A stretch of 64,000 nt of DNA, from positions 1 to 64,000 of the forward strand of contig NZ_QEII01000290.1 of the NCBI RefSeq assembly GCF_003347515.1, written 5' to 3'. Under the pieces are notes generated by a model. That model worked only from the letters and a program-made list of their open reading frames with translations. It had not been told where the DNA came from and ran no database searches. The first letter of the stretch is position 1; each line of letters starts with the position of its first letter. Positions 14,372 through 22,015 of this stretch are shown here, piece by piece. The position numbers and the translations under genes were made by a program. The stretch comes from Rhodoferax ferrireducens (GTDB taxonomy: Bacteria; Pseudomonadota; Gammaproteobacteria; Burkholderiales; Burkholderiaceae_C).

Positions 14372-15058
14372 CTAAAAATCACCAGGACCAAATTTACTCA
14401 TGGTCACGCTACCGAGGCTGTCCAGATTGACCCCAACAGCCAAAGGTGCTCGAGGTGCCACTTGCCAGTCAGCATCAATATTAAATTTCGCCAGTTTCTG
14501 CTTGTTGTGAATCACAAACAGTATCTTATTGACCCAAGTAGATTCGAAACTGTCTCGCGAGACGGCCCGCGTACCATTTGAAGGATCTCCCATCAAAATC
14601 CGGCCGTCACGCATGCCCTTGATCACAACAAAATGGTGATAACCCTTGTCTGCGATCAAAACAATGGCTGGCAAACCCGACTCCAGTAATTTGGCAAGAG
14701 GCAATTCAAATCCATCAGCCTGAAACTGGTGCGCATTCAAATACGATTTCATGTCCAACAGCGAAAACCCCTCACGGCGAATTTTTGCCTGGTCGCCGCG
14801 TGCAAACATTTCCTCAAATACCGACTGCTCGGTCACGGGGTACTCGTAGTGGTGCGTGAGCAAGGTCGCCACTGCGGCAGATCCACAACTGAAGTCAAAC
14901 TGCTGCCGCGTGGTCGCCTTGAAACGTGCTTCCTTCAGACTGGTGACCTTCAACGCATACCGTCCGCCCCCTATGCCATATAACTCCATCGTATCGGCAT
15001 GAGCCGTTGCACCAGTTATGGCCACGCCGAACGCAATTAATAGGGATAAAGTTCTCAT
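14372..15058 (-). CDS. fapD: periplasmic C39-family cysteine peptidase, FapD-type
   Basis: A 228-residue protein with signal peptide MRTLSLLIAFGVAITGATAHA. The C39 triad is complete: Gln and Cys58 in RQQFDFSCGSAA, His141/142 in YHHFVVIKG, Asp158 in GDPSNGTR. It lacks the ABC-transporter domains of bacteriocin exporters and matches the FapD layout, with GFSLLDMKSYL and IADKGYHHFVV typical of it. FapD acts in export and processing of Fap amyloid in Pseudomonas. It lies between two RGGFD-motif proteins in one operon, three bases after the upstream gene. Its likely substrates are discussed in the findings. Confidence 0.88.
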   Translation of the reverse strand: MRTLSLLIAFGVAITGATAHADTMELYGIGGGRYALKVTSLKEARFKATTRQQFDFSCGSAAVATLLTHHYEYPVTEQSVFEEMFARGDQAKIRREGFSLLDMKSYLNAHQFQADGFELPLAKLLESGLPAIVLIADKGYHHFVVIKGMRDGRILMGDPSNGTRAVSRDSFESTWVNKILFVIHNKQKLAKFNIDADWQVAPRAPLAVGVNLDSLGSVTMSKFGPGDF

Positions 15059-15061
15059 GGC

Positions 15062-15511
15062 TTACTGCAATTGCAGATTAAAAATAGTGGCGTTCTGAAT
15101 CAGCACGTTCGCGCCCGAGTTCTGTATCACTATCGGAAGCCCGCTTGAATTGGCAAATGAGCCATCCGCAATGTAATTACTTCCTGTCGTGAAATTGCGG
15201 GCAGAATTGTCCGCCACGGAGCCGCTCAACTGCATATCGTTTTTAACCAGGTCAAAACCACCGCGATAGTCCTCCAATTGGCCGCTCACCAATGGCATGC
15301 CAAAACCGGAAACCTCAACCGGGACAGCGGGGACAACAGGTGGTTCGGCTGGCACGGTTATCTCCACTTGCATCACGGCAACCTCAGTCGCAATTTGTGC
15401 TGCCGGTGGCATGTCATCCGAAGGTACTACTTCACTGGCGAGGGACCAACCTGATGAAGAACATAACGCCATGACCAGGGCGGCCTTGGCGACAGTTATA
15501 TTGGTTTGCAT
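15062..15511 (-). CDS. secreted RGGFD-motif protein with amyloid-like C-terminal signature
   Basis: A 149-residue exported protein starting MQTNITVAKAALVMALCSSS. I prefer the ATG at 15511, preceded by GGAGAAG, to the ATG at 15523 that overlaps this Shine-Dalgarno. After the signal comes a Pro/Val-rich linker (VPAEPPVVPAVPVEV), then LVSGQLEDYRGG followed by FD, again a double-glycine-leader-like motif. The C-terminus VIQNSGANVLIQ resembles the end of the large neighbouring subunit (AVQNSGINSMVQ). Probably a minor subunit or nucleator of the fibre, by analogy with FapB. Confidence 0.7.
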   Translation of the reverse strand: MQTNITVAKAALVMALCSSSGWSLASEVVPSDDMPPAAQIATEVAVMQVEITVPAEPPVVPAVPVEVSGFGMPLVSGQLEDYRGGFDLVKNDMQLSGSVADNSARNFTTGSNYIADGSFANSSGLPIVIQNSGANVLIQNATIFNLQLQ

Positions 15512-15530
15512 CTTCTTCTCCATGTAAGTG

Positions 15531-15568
15531 CCGATCGCCGGATGAAATAAACGTCATTCAGCGATCGG
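15531..15568 (-). promoter_or_regulatory. intercistronic hairpin behind the large subunit gene
   Basis: Perfect 8-bp arms CCGATCGC and GCGATCGG, with a further short pairing (ATGA/TCAT) inside a 22-base loop. No T tract follows, so it more likely attenuates read-through or protects the 3' end of the large-subunit mRNA, making downstream genes less expressed. Confidence 0.55.
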
Positions 15569-15577
15569 CCCAGCTGC

Positions 15578-17605
15578 TTACCTGCCCAGACTTAAGTTGG
15601 CTTGCACGTTAACTGCGGTCTGCACCATCGAGTTGATGCCGCTGTTTTGTACAGCTGTCATGATGCCGGCTGCGGATTGCCCGACGCTGGTCATGCTGTT
15701 GTACATGTTGAACTGGCCAGCATCAACTGTGTTGGTGCCGCCGTTGCCACCAGCACCGCCAAGCGCGCCGTTGCCGACTGCGCCAGCACCGCCGATACCA
15801 CCTTCGCCAGTGCCACCAGCAGCACCAACTGCGCCGCCTGCACCTGCACCACCGCTGCTGGATCCACCAGCCGCACCAGTTGCACCAGCAGCACCGTTAC
15901 CTGCGGTCGCGGTAGAGCTGCCATTGGTCGCGGAAGTCGAAGCACTGCCATTGGTTGCGGCACCACCGGCGCCACCAGCACCGCCGGTGTTGCTGGCTGT
16001 TCCACCGTTGCCACCGGTTGAAGTCGTTGCACCGGAAGTTGCGCTAGCCGTACCTGTGTTTGTACCACCGGTGGCCGATGCCGCGCCAGATGTTCCTGCC
16101 CCGCCAGTGGACGTTGGCGTACCCGTACTTGCGCCGCTCGAAGCTGTTGAGGCTCCGCCGGTACCTGCGCCGCCGCTAGCGGTCGTCGTACCGGTAGCAG
16201 CACCAGCTGTCGAGGTTGCCGTTCCAGTGGCTGCGCCTCCGGTGCTAGTAGATGTCTGGGTGTTTGCGCCGGTGCTTGCTGCACCGCCAGTACCCGTAGC
16301 GGTGCTACCCGTCGCGCTGTTGCTGCCAGTTGTAGCAGCTCCGCCACGTCTACCGCTTGAGGCCTCATTAGTCGCCTCGGCGCCGCCGGCTCCGGCCTTG
16401 GAGATCGAGTCAGCGCCACCGGTACGGGCTTTTTGGAGGGAGGATGCGCGGCCTGCTAGAGACTCATTCTCAGCCTTGGCGGAGCCGCCCTTGGCGGCAG
16501 TTTCACCTTCCGCAGACCCACCCTTGCCGAACGAGGCGGCGCGGGCAGAGCCGGTTTTGGATGCGTTTTCCGCCTCGGCGGAGCCACCCTTGGCTACACT
16601 GGTAGCGTCAGAACCCTTGGCCGACTGCAGGTTAGCTGCCTTGACGCTGCCGCCTGTTGCTTCAGACTCGCCGCCGTTGGCTCCCTTGGCGTTCCTGGCG
16701 TTGCCGCCATCACCACCGTTGCCAGCCTTGGCGCTGCCATTCTCGGCATCGCCAGCCTTGGCGCTACCGTTGACGGCGTCTGCATAGCCACCATAGCCAC
16801 CCGACCCGCCGGCGCCGCCGTTACCGCCATTACCGGCGTTGCCACCGTTGCCACCGCTGCCGCCCGCGCCGCCGTCGCCGCCTTCGCCACCATGGGCGTG
16901 TCCGCCAGCGCCACCGTAGCCGTCACCACCGCGGCCACCTTTGGCTCCATTGGCGTTACCATAATTGGAGGCATTGTTGCCGATGTTGTATACAGTGTTG
17001 CCGGTTACCTTACCTTCGAGGTCGATCTTGGCAATCGCCTTGTTGGTATTGAAGGCGTTGTTGAAATTGGACGTGGCCGTACCGCCGCCGGCTGCAGCTG
17101 TGCCGTAATCCTTGGCTTCGGCTTCACCCTTGTTGTTCCGGTTGTCACCAGTACTCTTGTTGTTGTCCTGATCCGAACTGTTGGTCGAGGCTGTGCTGGC
17201 ATTGTTGGCAGAGGCTGCCTGATCCTTAGCCTTGGATTCACCGCCAAAATTGCCGGTCTTGGTGTCAGTGTCGGTCTTTGTAATCGTCTTTGTGTCAGTG
17301 TCGTTCTTCGTAATCGTATTGTTGCTGTTCTTGGTGATGGTCTTGGTGTCAGTGTCGGTCTTGGTGATGTTGTTGGTCTCCGTGTCCGTCTTGGTGATGG
17401 TCTTGGTGTTGACACTGCTGTCCGCTATAGCCTTTGAATACTCATTGGCAGTAGGGCCGGTGTTCGCAGACTGTGTGGACGTCGCAGTCGCAGTTTGAGT
17501 ATTGCTGTCGGCGGTCTCAGCAGTGTTGTTGTTGACGGGGTTCGCCCAAGCGGTACCTGCCCCAAAAGCCAGTGCTATCGCCGTCGCCAAGAGTGTCTTT
17601 TTCAT
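15578..17605 (-). CDS. secreted 675-residue Gly/Ala/Ser/Thr-rich repeat protein, putative amyloid-type subunit
   Basis: Signal peptide MKKTLLATAIALAFGAGTAWA. Then a Thr/Lys/Asp repeat region (about 65-120, units like TKTITKTDTDTK), a Ser/Asn/Glu stretch, a short ordered block (KAIAKIDLEGKVTGNTVYNI), a Gly-rich block (about 215-290, GGxGG repeats), GGSAxAE repeats (about 290-385), and a long Thr/Gly/Ala/Ser block. The last 45 residues are less repetitive, with AVQNSGINSMVQTAVNVQANL. I see no Cys. It occupies the place of FapB/FapC in a Fap-type locus but lacks their Gln/Asn-rich repeats. A sigma-54 promoter lies upstream and AAGGA precedes the ATG. Confidence 0.8.
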   Translation of the reverse strand: MKKTLLATAIALAFGAGTAWANPVNNNTAETADSNTQTATATSTQSANTGPTANEYSKAIADSSVNTKTITKTDTETNNITKTDTDTKTITKNSNNTITKNDTDTKTITKTDTDTKTGNFGGESKAKDQAASANNASTASTNSSDQDNNKSTGDNRNNKGEAEAKDYGTAAAGGGTATSNFNNAFNTNKAIAKIDLEGKVTGNTVYNIGNNASNYGNANGAKGGRGGDGYGGAGGHAHGGEGGDGGAGGSGGNGGNAGNGGNGGAGGSGGYGGYADAVNGSAKAGDAENGSAKAGNGGDGGNARNAKGANGGESEATGGSVKAANLQSAKGSDATSVAKGGSAEAENASKTGSARAASFGKGGSAEGETAAKGGSAKAENESLAGRASSLQKARTGGADSISKAGAGGAEATNEASSGRRGGAATTGSNSATGSTATGTGGAASTGANTQTSTSTGGAATGTATSTAGAATGTTTASGGAGTGGASTASSGASTGTPTSTGGAGTSGAASATGGTNTGTASATSGATTSTGGNGGTASNTGGAGGAGGAATNGSASTSATNGSSTATAGNGAAGATGAAGGSSSGGAGAGGAVGAAGGTGEGGIGGAGAVGNGALGGAGGNGGTNTVDAGQFNMYNSMTSVGQSAAGIMTAVQNSGINSMVQTAVNVQANLSLGR

Positions 17606-18056
17606 GTTAGTTCCTTCAAAAGTTACTAGTTGAGATTTACATGGCTCGACGCACGAAATACGTCAATCCGTGCAACCTATTGCAACTTCAGTGCCAGGTA
17701 AAACATGGTTCCTGTAAGTTATTGATTTATAAGGAAAAAATATGTTTCCAAAGTCCTTGAGATCAGCTTTTTCGGTGATCAAAAACTTGAAAAATAGTCT
17801 CGTGACGAAGGTGGTGTATCAGCCGCGTTACAGTGCGACTTGTCAGGGGGCGCTACAGTATTTGAGATATCGCAAGAAGCACAAAATGTCTCCTTTAAAT
17901 TCAAGGTTGGAGACCATTCCTCCGCAATTGGTGTGATCCACGCGATGTGTATCGTTGTTGAGACATTGGTTACCGACATGTAAAGATTGCAGACAAATGT
18001 GTGGCCCAGTGGACCACTTCCCTGTTTGAAATCGCGCGTTGGATTGCTGACGGAGT
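17606..18056. other. regulatory region upstream of the large subunit gene
   Basis: AT-rich non-coding DNA between the subunit gene and the sigma-54 activator gene. It holds the -24/-12 promoter (next entry) and room for activator sites farther upstream. GTGGCCCAGTGGACCAC at about 18001-18017 is an imperfect palindrome that might be one. A 64-codon plus frame at 17742 lacks protein-like features. Confidence 0.5.
17681..17696 (-). promoter_or_regulatory. sigma-54 (-24/-12) promoter of the large subunit gene
   Basis: Read on the minus strand: TGGCACT, four bases (GAAG), TTGCA. The invariant GG and GC are exactly ten bases apart and nearly every position fits the TGGCACG-N4-TTGCW consensus. The transcript would start near 17670, giving a leader of about 65 bases before the ATG at 17605. 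A sigma-54 activator is encoded directly upstream. Confidence 0.85.
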
Positions 18057-19391
18057 TCAGGGGCTGATGCCGTGTTTTTCCATCAAACGATAGAGCGTCA
18101 TGCGGGACACCCCCAAATCACGAGCTGCGCGGCTGACGTTGCTGCCGCTGCCTTGCAGGCAAACGTGAATGGCATCACGTTCGGCGCGAATGCGGGCTTC
18201 CTCCAGCGGTTCGCCATTGCGCAAGCCTTTGGGCATGAGCAGGTCGAGGTCTTCCGGGGTAATCAGGCGCCCCTCGGACATCACCATGGCTCTTCGGATG
18301 CGGTTGATGAGTTCTCGCACATTACCCGGCCAATCGTGCGCCTTGATGGCGAGCATGGCCCGGTTGCCGAATCCTGTGAGCCTGGGATTCTTGTCATGCG
18401 CGAACACTTTAAAGAAGTGCGTGGCCAATAGCTCCAGATCTTCTTTTCTTTCGCGAAGCGCCGGCACTGACAATGGCAGCACGTTAAGCCGGTACAGCAG
18501 ATCCTCCCGAAATATGCCCGACTTCACAGCGTCGTCAAGGCGCATGTGCGACGCCGCGATAACCCGCACATCGACCTCGATACTGTGCGACGAGCCGACC
18601 CGGTTGATGGTTCCCTCCTGGAGGAAGCGCAGCAGGTTCGTCTGCAACTCCAGTGGCAAGTCGCCAATCTCGTCGAGAAAAAGTGTGCCGCCGGCGGCAG
18701 ATTCGATCAGCCCGCGCTTGTCTTTGGCTGCACCCGTGAATGCACCCCGCTCATATCCGAAAAGTTCCGACTGGATCAAGCTGGCGGGAATGGCACCGCA
18801 GTTCACGGCGATGAAGGGTCTGCCTGCTCTTGACGAATGGTCGTGAATGGCATGCGCCGTCAGTTCCTTGCCGCTGCCGCTCTCGCCTGAGATCAGGACC
18901 GGCGCAGTGGCATGGGCGACTTTGGTAATTTGTCGGCGCAAATGTTCGATGGCCTCGCTCTGCCCCACCAGAGCCATGTCGCCCTTGCCGGAGATCACTA
19001 CGTCGGTCAGCCGGCTCAGTTCAGCATATCCGTAGGCATGGCCCAGGGTGTGGTTGAGCCTGAAGGGGTCAATCGGCCAGGTATGAAAATCAAACAGGTG
19101 CTGGACTATCAAGGCCCGACAGGCGGGCAGTTTGATCATTTCCGCTGGGAAAACACCAACCCATTGGGTTGATTGGTGCGCTTCCAGCAAGGCGTCCACT
19201 TCGGCGACATCAGAGCTCTTGGTGCTGTTGAGTAACAGGAGGCCTACCGGACAAGGATGATCGCCCAGCGCTTTACGGGCGGTACTCAGGTCATTGACGG
19301 CACGAACATCCCAAGATGAAAACAACAGGGCGGGAACGGTCAAGAGCGATGCATTCCCTAACGTCACGCTCACCAACATTCGCATCGACAT
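18057..19391 (-). CDS. VpsR-type sigma-54-dependent transcriptional activator
   Basis: A 444-residue enhancer-binding protein. I chose the ATG at 19391, seven bases after AAGGA. The N-terminal 120 residues form a degenerate receiver-like VpsR domain ending DPFRLNHTLGHAYGYAEL. The AAA+ domain carries Walker A (GESGSGKE), the sigma-54 contact loop GAFTGA, Walker B (GGTLFLDEIGDL) and the arginine finger region (FREDLLYRLNVLPL). A Fis-type HTH ends the protein (VSRAARDLGVSRMTLYRLME). VpsR relatives control biofilm matrix genes, often with c-di-GMP. It lies between the subunit gene and the divergent translocon gene, and so is the likely local regulator. Confidence 0.9.
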   Translation of the reverse strand: MSMRMLVSVTLGNASLLTVPALLFSSWDVRAVNDLSTARKALGDHPCPVGLLLLNSTKSSDVAEVDALLEAHQSTQWVGVFPAEMIKLPACRALIVQHLFDFHTWPIDPFRLNHTLGHAYGYAELSRLTDVVISGKGDMALVGQSEAIEHLRRQITKVAHATAPVLISGESGSGKELTAHAIHDHSSRAGRPFIAVNCGAIPASLIQSELFGYERGAFTGAAKDKRGLIESAAGGTLFLDEIGDLPLELQTNLLRFLQEGTINRVGSSHSIEVDVRVIAASHMRLDDAVKSGIFREDLLYRLNVLPLSVPALRERKEDLELLATHFFKVFAHDKNPRLTGFGNRAMLAIKAHDWPGNVRELINRIRRAMVMSEGRLITPEDLDLLMPKGLRNGEPLEEARIRAERDAIHVCLQGSGSNVSRAARDLGVSRMTLYRLMEKHGISP

Positions 19392-19544
19392 GTGCAATTC
19401 CTTTTTCTTGTTCCCTTTGTGTCCTGGCTATTGCGTGCCAGCACTCTCGTTCAAGAGGCAGGCGCCACATTGATTCGCCGTAGCGTAAGCGGCACCTGTT
19501 TTTGGTGAATTGATATTTGTCACGATGTCCTATGGCTGTGGGCC

Positions 19545-19561
19545 ATTGGCATCACGCCAAT
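19545..19561. promoter_or_regulatory. short palindrome upstream of the FapF-type gene
   Basis: ATTGGC and GCCAAT separated by ATCAC, 110 bp before the translocon ATG. It could be a regulator site. I found no GG-N10-GC promoter in front of this gene. Confidence 0.3.
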
Positions 19562-19671
19562 CCACTTTCCAAAGGACTTGATTTTTCTCAATGTTGAATT
19601 CGGCATGTGCTTGAACACTCATCGTGCGAATTGGGTCTTTTTGTGTTTCGGTTAAGTGGAGAAAAATAGTC

Positions 19672-21021
19672 ATGACATATCTGAAACTACCTGCCCTCAG
19701 TGCAGTGGGATGCGCGATTATTTTGCTGCTGGGGGGCACGGTCCACGCGCAATCGACGACGGGTAATGCGCAGGAGATGGAGGCACGGCTGGAGTCGCTG
19801 ACTCAGGAGCTGGCCGAGCAAAGAAAATTGCTGGCAGATCTGGAGTTATTCCGTCAACAATATTTTGAGCAAAGAACCCTGCTCAAGTCCCTGGAGCAAC
19901 AGGTGACGCAACAGCAAGTGGTACTGGATGAATTGCGGGGCGTGATCAGTTGGGACAGGCTTGCCACTCAACGCGGTGCAGGAAAGGCCGGCGAGCCAGT
20001 GCTGTTGGCTCAGGCCCAGTCAAAGGAAGCGCCGGTTGGACAAGCACCCAGCACGGACGGGCGCCCGCCGGAGGTGGCCCCCCTGTTCGAGCAACCCGGT
20101 GTGCTCACCCCCAAAGACCACTATGTGCTTGAGCCCTCGCTTCAGTATGGCTACTCGTCCAGCAACCGGGTTGCCCTAGTGGGGTACACCATTATTCCGG
20201 CGCTCTTGATTGGGTTGATTGATGTGCGCGAAGTCAAGCGCAACACGGTCACCGCCGCACTTTCGGGCCGTTTTGGCGTTACCAATCGGCTCGAACTGGA
20301 AGTCCGGGCGCCCTATGTCTATCGAACCGATGCGACGGTGAGCCGCGAACTTTTTGAAGGAACGGCCACTGAGGGCGTGTTTTCTTCGAGCGGCATGCAC
20401 ATGGGCGACATCGAGTTGGGTGCACGCTACCAGTTGAACGACGGCGGCATCGACTCTCCGTTTTACATCGGCAGCTTGCGTTTCAAAACCCGCACCGGCA
20501 AAGATCCCTTTGATGTTGTAACCGACTGCAGTCAGCGCTGCGTCGGCACCAATGCCACCGGGACAGGTTTGCCACTGGACCTACCGACCGGCTCCGGTTT
20601 CTATTCTCTGCAAGCGGGCCTGACCGTGCTCTATCCTTCCGACCCTGCTGTGTTTTTCGGGAGCCTTACCTACTTGCACAACTTCGGGCGTGACAACATC
20701 AGTCGCAAGGTCTTGAATGGTGAAGAGGAGTTTCTGGGGTCGATCAAACCGGGGGACGTTCTCGGTTTCAACTTCGGGATGGGCCTGGCCTTGAACGAAA
20801 AGTCCTCCTTCAGCATTGGCTATGACCATAGCTCGGTGGGTAGAACCGAAAACAATGGCCAGGTTGTACCGGGTTCAGTCAGGACACAGTTGGGTACCTT
20901 GCTGCTTGGCTACTCCTACCGGCTCAGCCAGAAAACAACCTTGAATGTGTCGGTCGGCGCCGGACTCACGCGCGACACGCCGGATGTGTCGCTCACGGTT
21001 CGCTTGCCGATGAATTTCTGA
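19672..21021 (+). CDS. fapF: outer-membrane translocon of the Fap type (FapF-like)
   Basis: A 449-residue protein with signal peptide (MTYLKLPALSAVGCAIILLL, ending VHAQ). A coiled coil (about 35-90, heptads in EARLESLTQELAEQRKLLAD and KSLEQQVTQQQVVLDEL) leads through a Pro-rich linker to a beta-barrel: VLEPSLQYGYSSSNRVALVG, YTIIPALLIGLIDVR, LELEVRAPYVYRTDA, YPSDPAVFFGSLTYL, LLGYSYRLS, ending VRLPMNF. This is the FapF architecture, a trimeric barrel with a coiled-coil plug that exports amyloid subunits. The ATG at 19672, after GGAGAA, was preferred to a longer frame. It is divergent from the activator and subunit genes. Confidence 0.88.
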   Translation: MTYLKLPALSAVGCAIILLLGGTVHAQSTTGNAQEMEARLESLTQELAEQRKLLADLELFRQQYFEQRTLLKSLEQQVTQQQVVLDELRGVISWDRLATQRGAGKAGEPVLLAQAQSKEAPVGQAPSTDGRPPEVAPLFEQPGVLTPKDHYVLEPSLQYGYSSSNRVALVGYTIIPALLIGLIDVREVKRNTVTAALSGRFGVTNRLELEVRAPYVYRTDATVSRELFEGTATEGVFSSSGMHMGDIELGARYQLNDGGIDSPFYIGSLRFKTRTGKDPFDVVTDCSQRCVGTNATGTGLPLDLPTGSGFYSLQAGLTVLYPSDPAVFFGSLTYLHNFGRDNISRKVLNGEEEFLGSIKPGDVLGFNFGMGLALNEKSSFSIGYDHSSVGRTENNGQVVPGSVRTQLGTLLLGYSYRLSQKTTLNVSVGAGLTRDTPDVSLTVRLPMNF

Positions 21022-21038
21022 CCTGTCAGCCATTGGCC

Positions 21039-21578
21039 ATGACGAAAATTCTGGTGCTCTACTATTCGCGAACCGGATTCACGCGAACCATTGCCCTACA
21101 GATTGCTGGCGCTTGTAGTGCAGACCTGGAGCCCATCGAAGATGCGGCCGAGCGCAACCCTGCAAGCGGCTATGTGCGATCGGCCCTTGAAGCGGCCCTG
21201 CATGTGGCGACCCCCATTCGACCCGCCCAGCATGTGCCGAGCGACTACGACATCGTCGTGATCGGAACACCGATCTGGTTCAGAAATGTTCCCAGTCCGG
21301 TACGCTCCTACCTCACACGGCATCGCCGTCAATTTCGCCGGGTGGCTTTTTTCTGTTCGCACGATGGCTCGGGGCAAGCCAAGGTACTGCGCGATCTTGA
21401 GTCGCTTTGTGGCAGGCCTGCGGCCGCCACATTGGCCATTGCCGATGCCGATGTCACAGGCGAGTTATACCGCGACCAATTGTCGGAATTTACCGACACG
21501 CTTAAGGACTCAGACGAATCGTACTGGCAGCCCGGTCGCGGTGTAAGGAGCGCCGCCACGTCCCCCATGGGTCTTTAG
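21039..21578 (+). CDS. flavodoxin/NAD(P)H-dependent reductase family protein
   Basis: A 179-residue flavodoxin-like protein: FMN phosphate-binding loop YYSRTGFTRTIA near the N-terminus, then YDIVVIGTPIWFRNVPSPVRSYL and VAFFCSHDGSG, which cover the isoalloxazine-binding loops. It should carry FMN and reduce quinones or other small acceptors in the cytoplasm. The ATG at 21039 is preferred to a TTG two codons earlier. It starts 17 bases after the FapF-type gene and may be co-transcribed, though a functional link is not evident. Confidence 0.82.
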   Translation: MTKILVLYYSRTGFTRTIALQIAGACSADLEPIEDAAERNPASGYVRSALEAALHVATPIRPAQHVPSDYDIVVIGTPIWFRNVPSPVRSYLTRHRRQFRRVAFFCSHDGSGQAKVLRDLESLCGRPAAATLAIADADVTGELYRDQLSEFTDTLKDSDESYWQPGRGVRSAATSPMGL

Positions 21579-21589
21579 TCAGGCACGCC

Positions 21590-21997
21590 ATGAACATCAA
21601 CAAACCTGCAGATCTGCCGGATGCTGAGCCGGATGCCAAGCGTGAACGAGGCATGCGCCTTACTCGCAAAAGATACTCGTGTCGATTGCCGCTTGAGCTG
21701 GCGTCCCGGCTGGAGGCCCTTTGCGAGATGCATCCCGGGAAAACACGAGCCCAGCTCATGGGTGATCTGCTTGGCTTGGGCCTGGCTGAAGTTGAGCGCG
21801 CGTGGTCTGGGCGCGCAACAGGCGTGGTCGGATTTCATCCAGACACCCGTCAGCCCATCTACCTGCTGGGCGGGCCGTTTGCGGAGTTTCATGGTTTGAT
21901 CCACAAGCATCACCTTGCGATGGAACACGATCTGGCCAAGGATGACCCAGAGGCGTCGTACCCGGTTGACGACTACACGCTGGGAGACGATACGTAG
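21590..21997 (+). CDS. ribbon-helix-helix-like conserved hypothetical protein
   Basis: A 135-residue protein. Residues about 22-65 (MRLTRKRYSCRLPLELASRL, EMHPGKTRAQLMGDLLGLGL) have the strand-helix-helix pattern of RHH DNA-binding proteins. The C-terminal half has IYLLGGPFAEFHGLIHKHH, with several His, and an acidic tail. It begins 11 bases after the flavodoxin gene and converges on the MATE gene. The RHH call is from the pattern only. Confidence 0.6.
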   Translation: MNINKPADLPDAEPDAKRERGMRLTRKRYSCRLPLELASRLEALCEMHPGKTRAQLMGDLLGLGLAEVERAWSGRATGVVGFHPDTRQPIYLLGGPFAEFHGLIHKHHLAMEHDLAKDDPEASYPVDDYTLGDDT

Positions 21998-22015
21998 TGT
22001 CGTTTGACCAGGAGG

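Noticed and set aside
15597-16787. 396-codon plus-strand frame rich in Pro, Val and Ala
   Set aside because: It is the antisense of the Gly/Ala/Thr-rich subunit gene. Low-complexity GC-rich coding DNA keeps several frames open; there is no start signal or family.
16500-16900. repeats resembling a CRISPR or tandem array
   Set aside because: These are coding repeats (GGSAxAE and GGxGG units) of the secreted protein, with irregular lengths and no spacers.
17742-17936. 64-codon plus-strand frame in the promoter region of the subunit gene
   Set aside because: No ribosome binding site, no similarity, and it lies in the regulatory gap.
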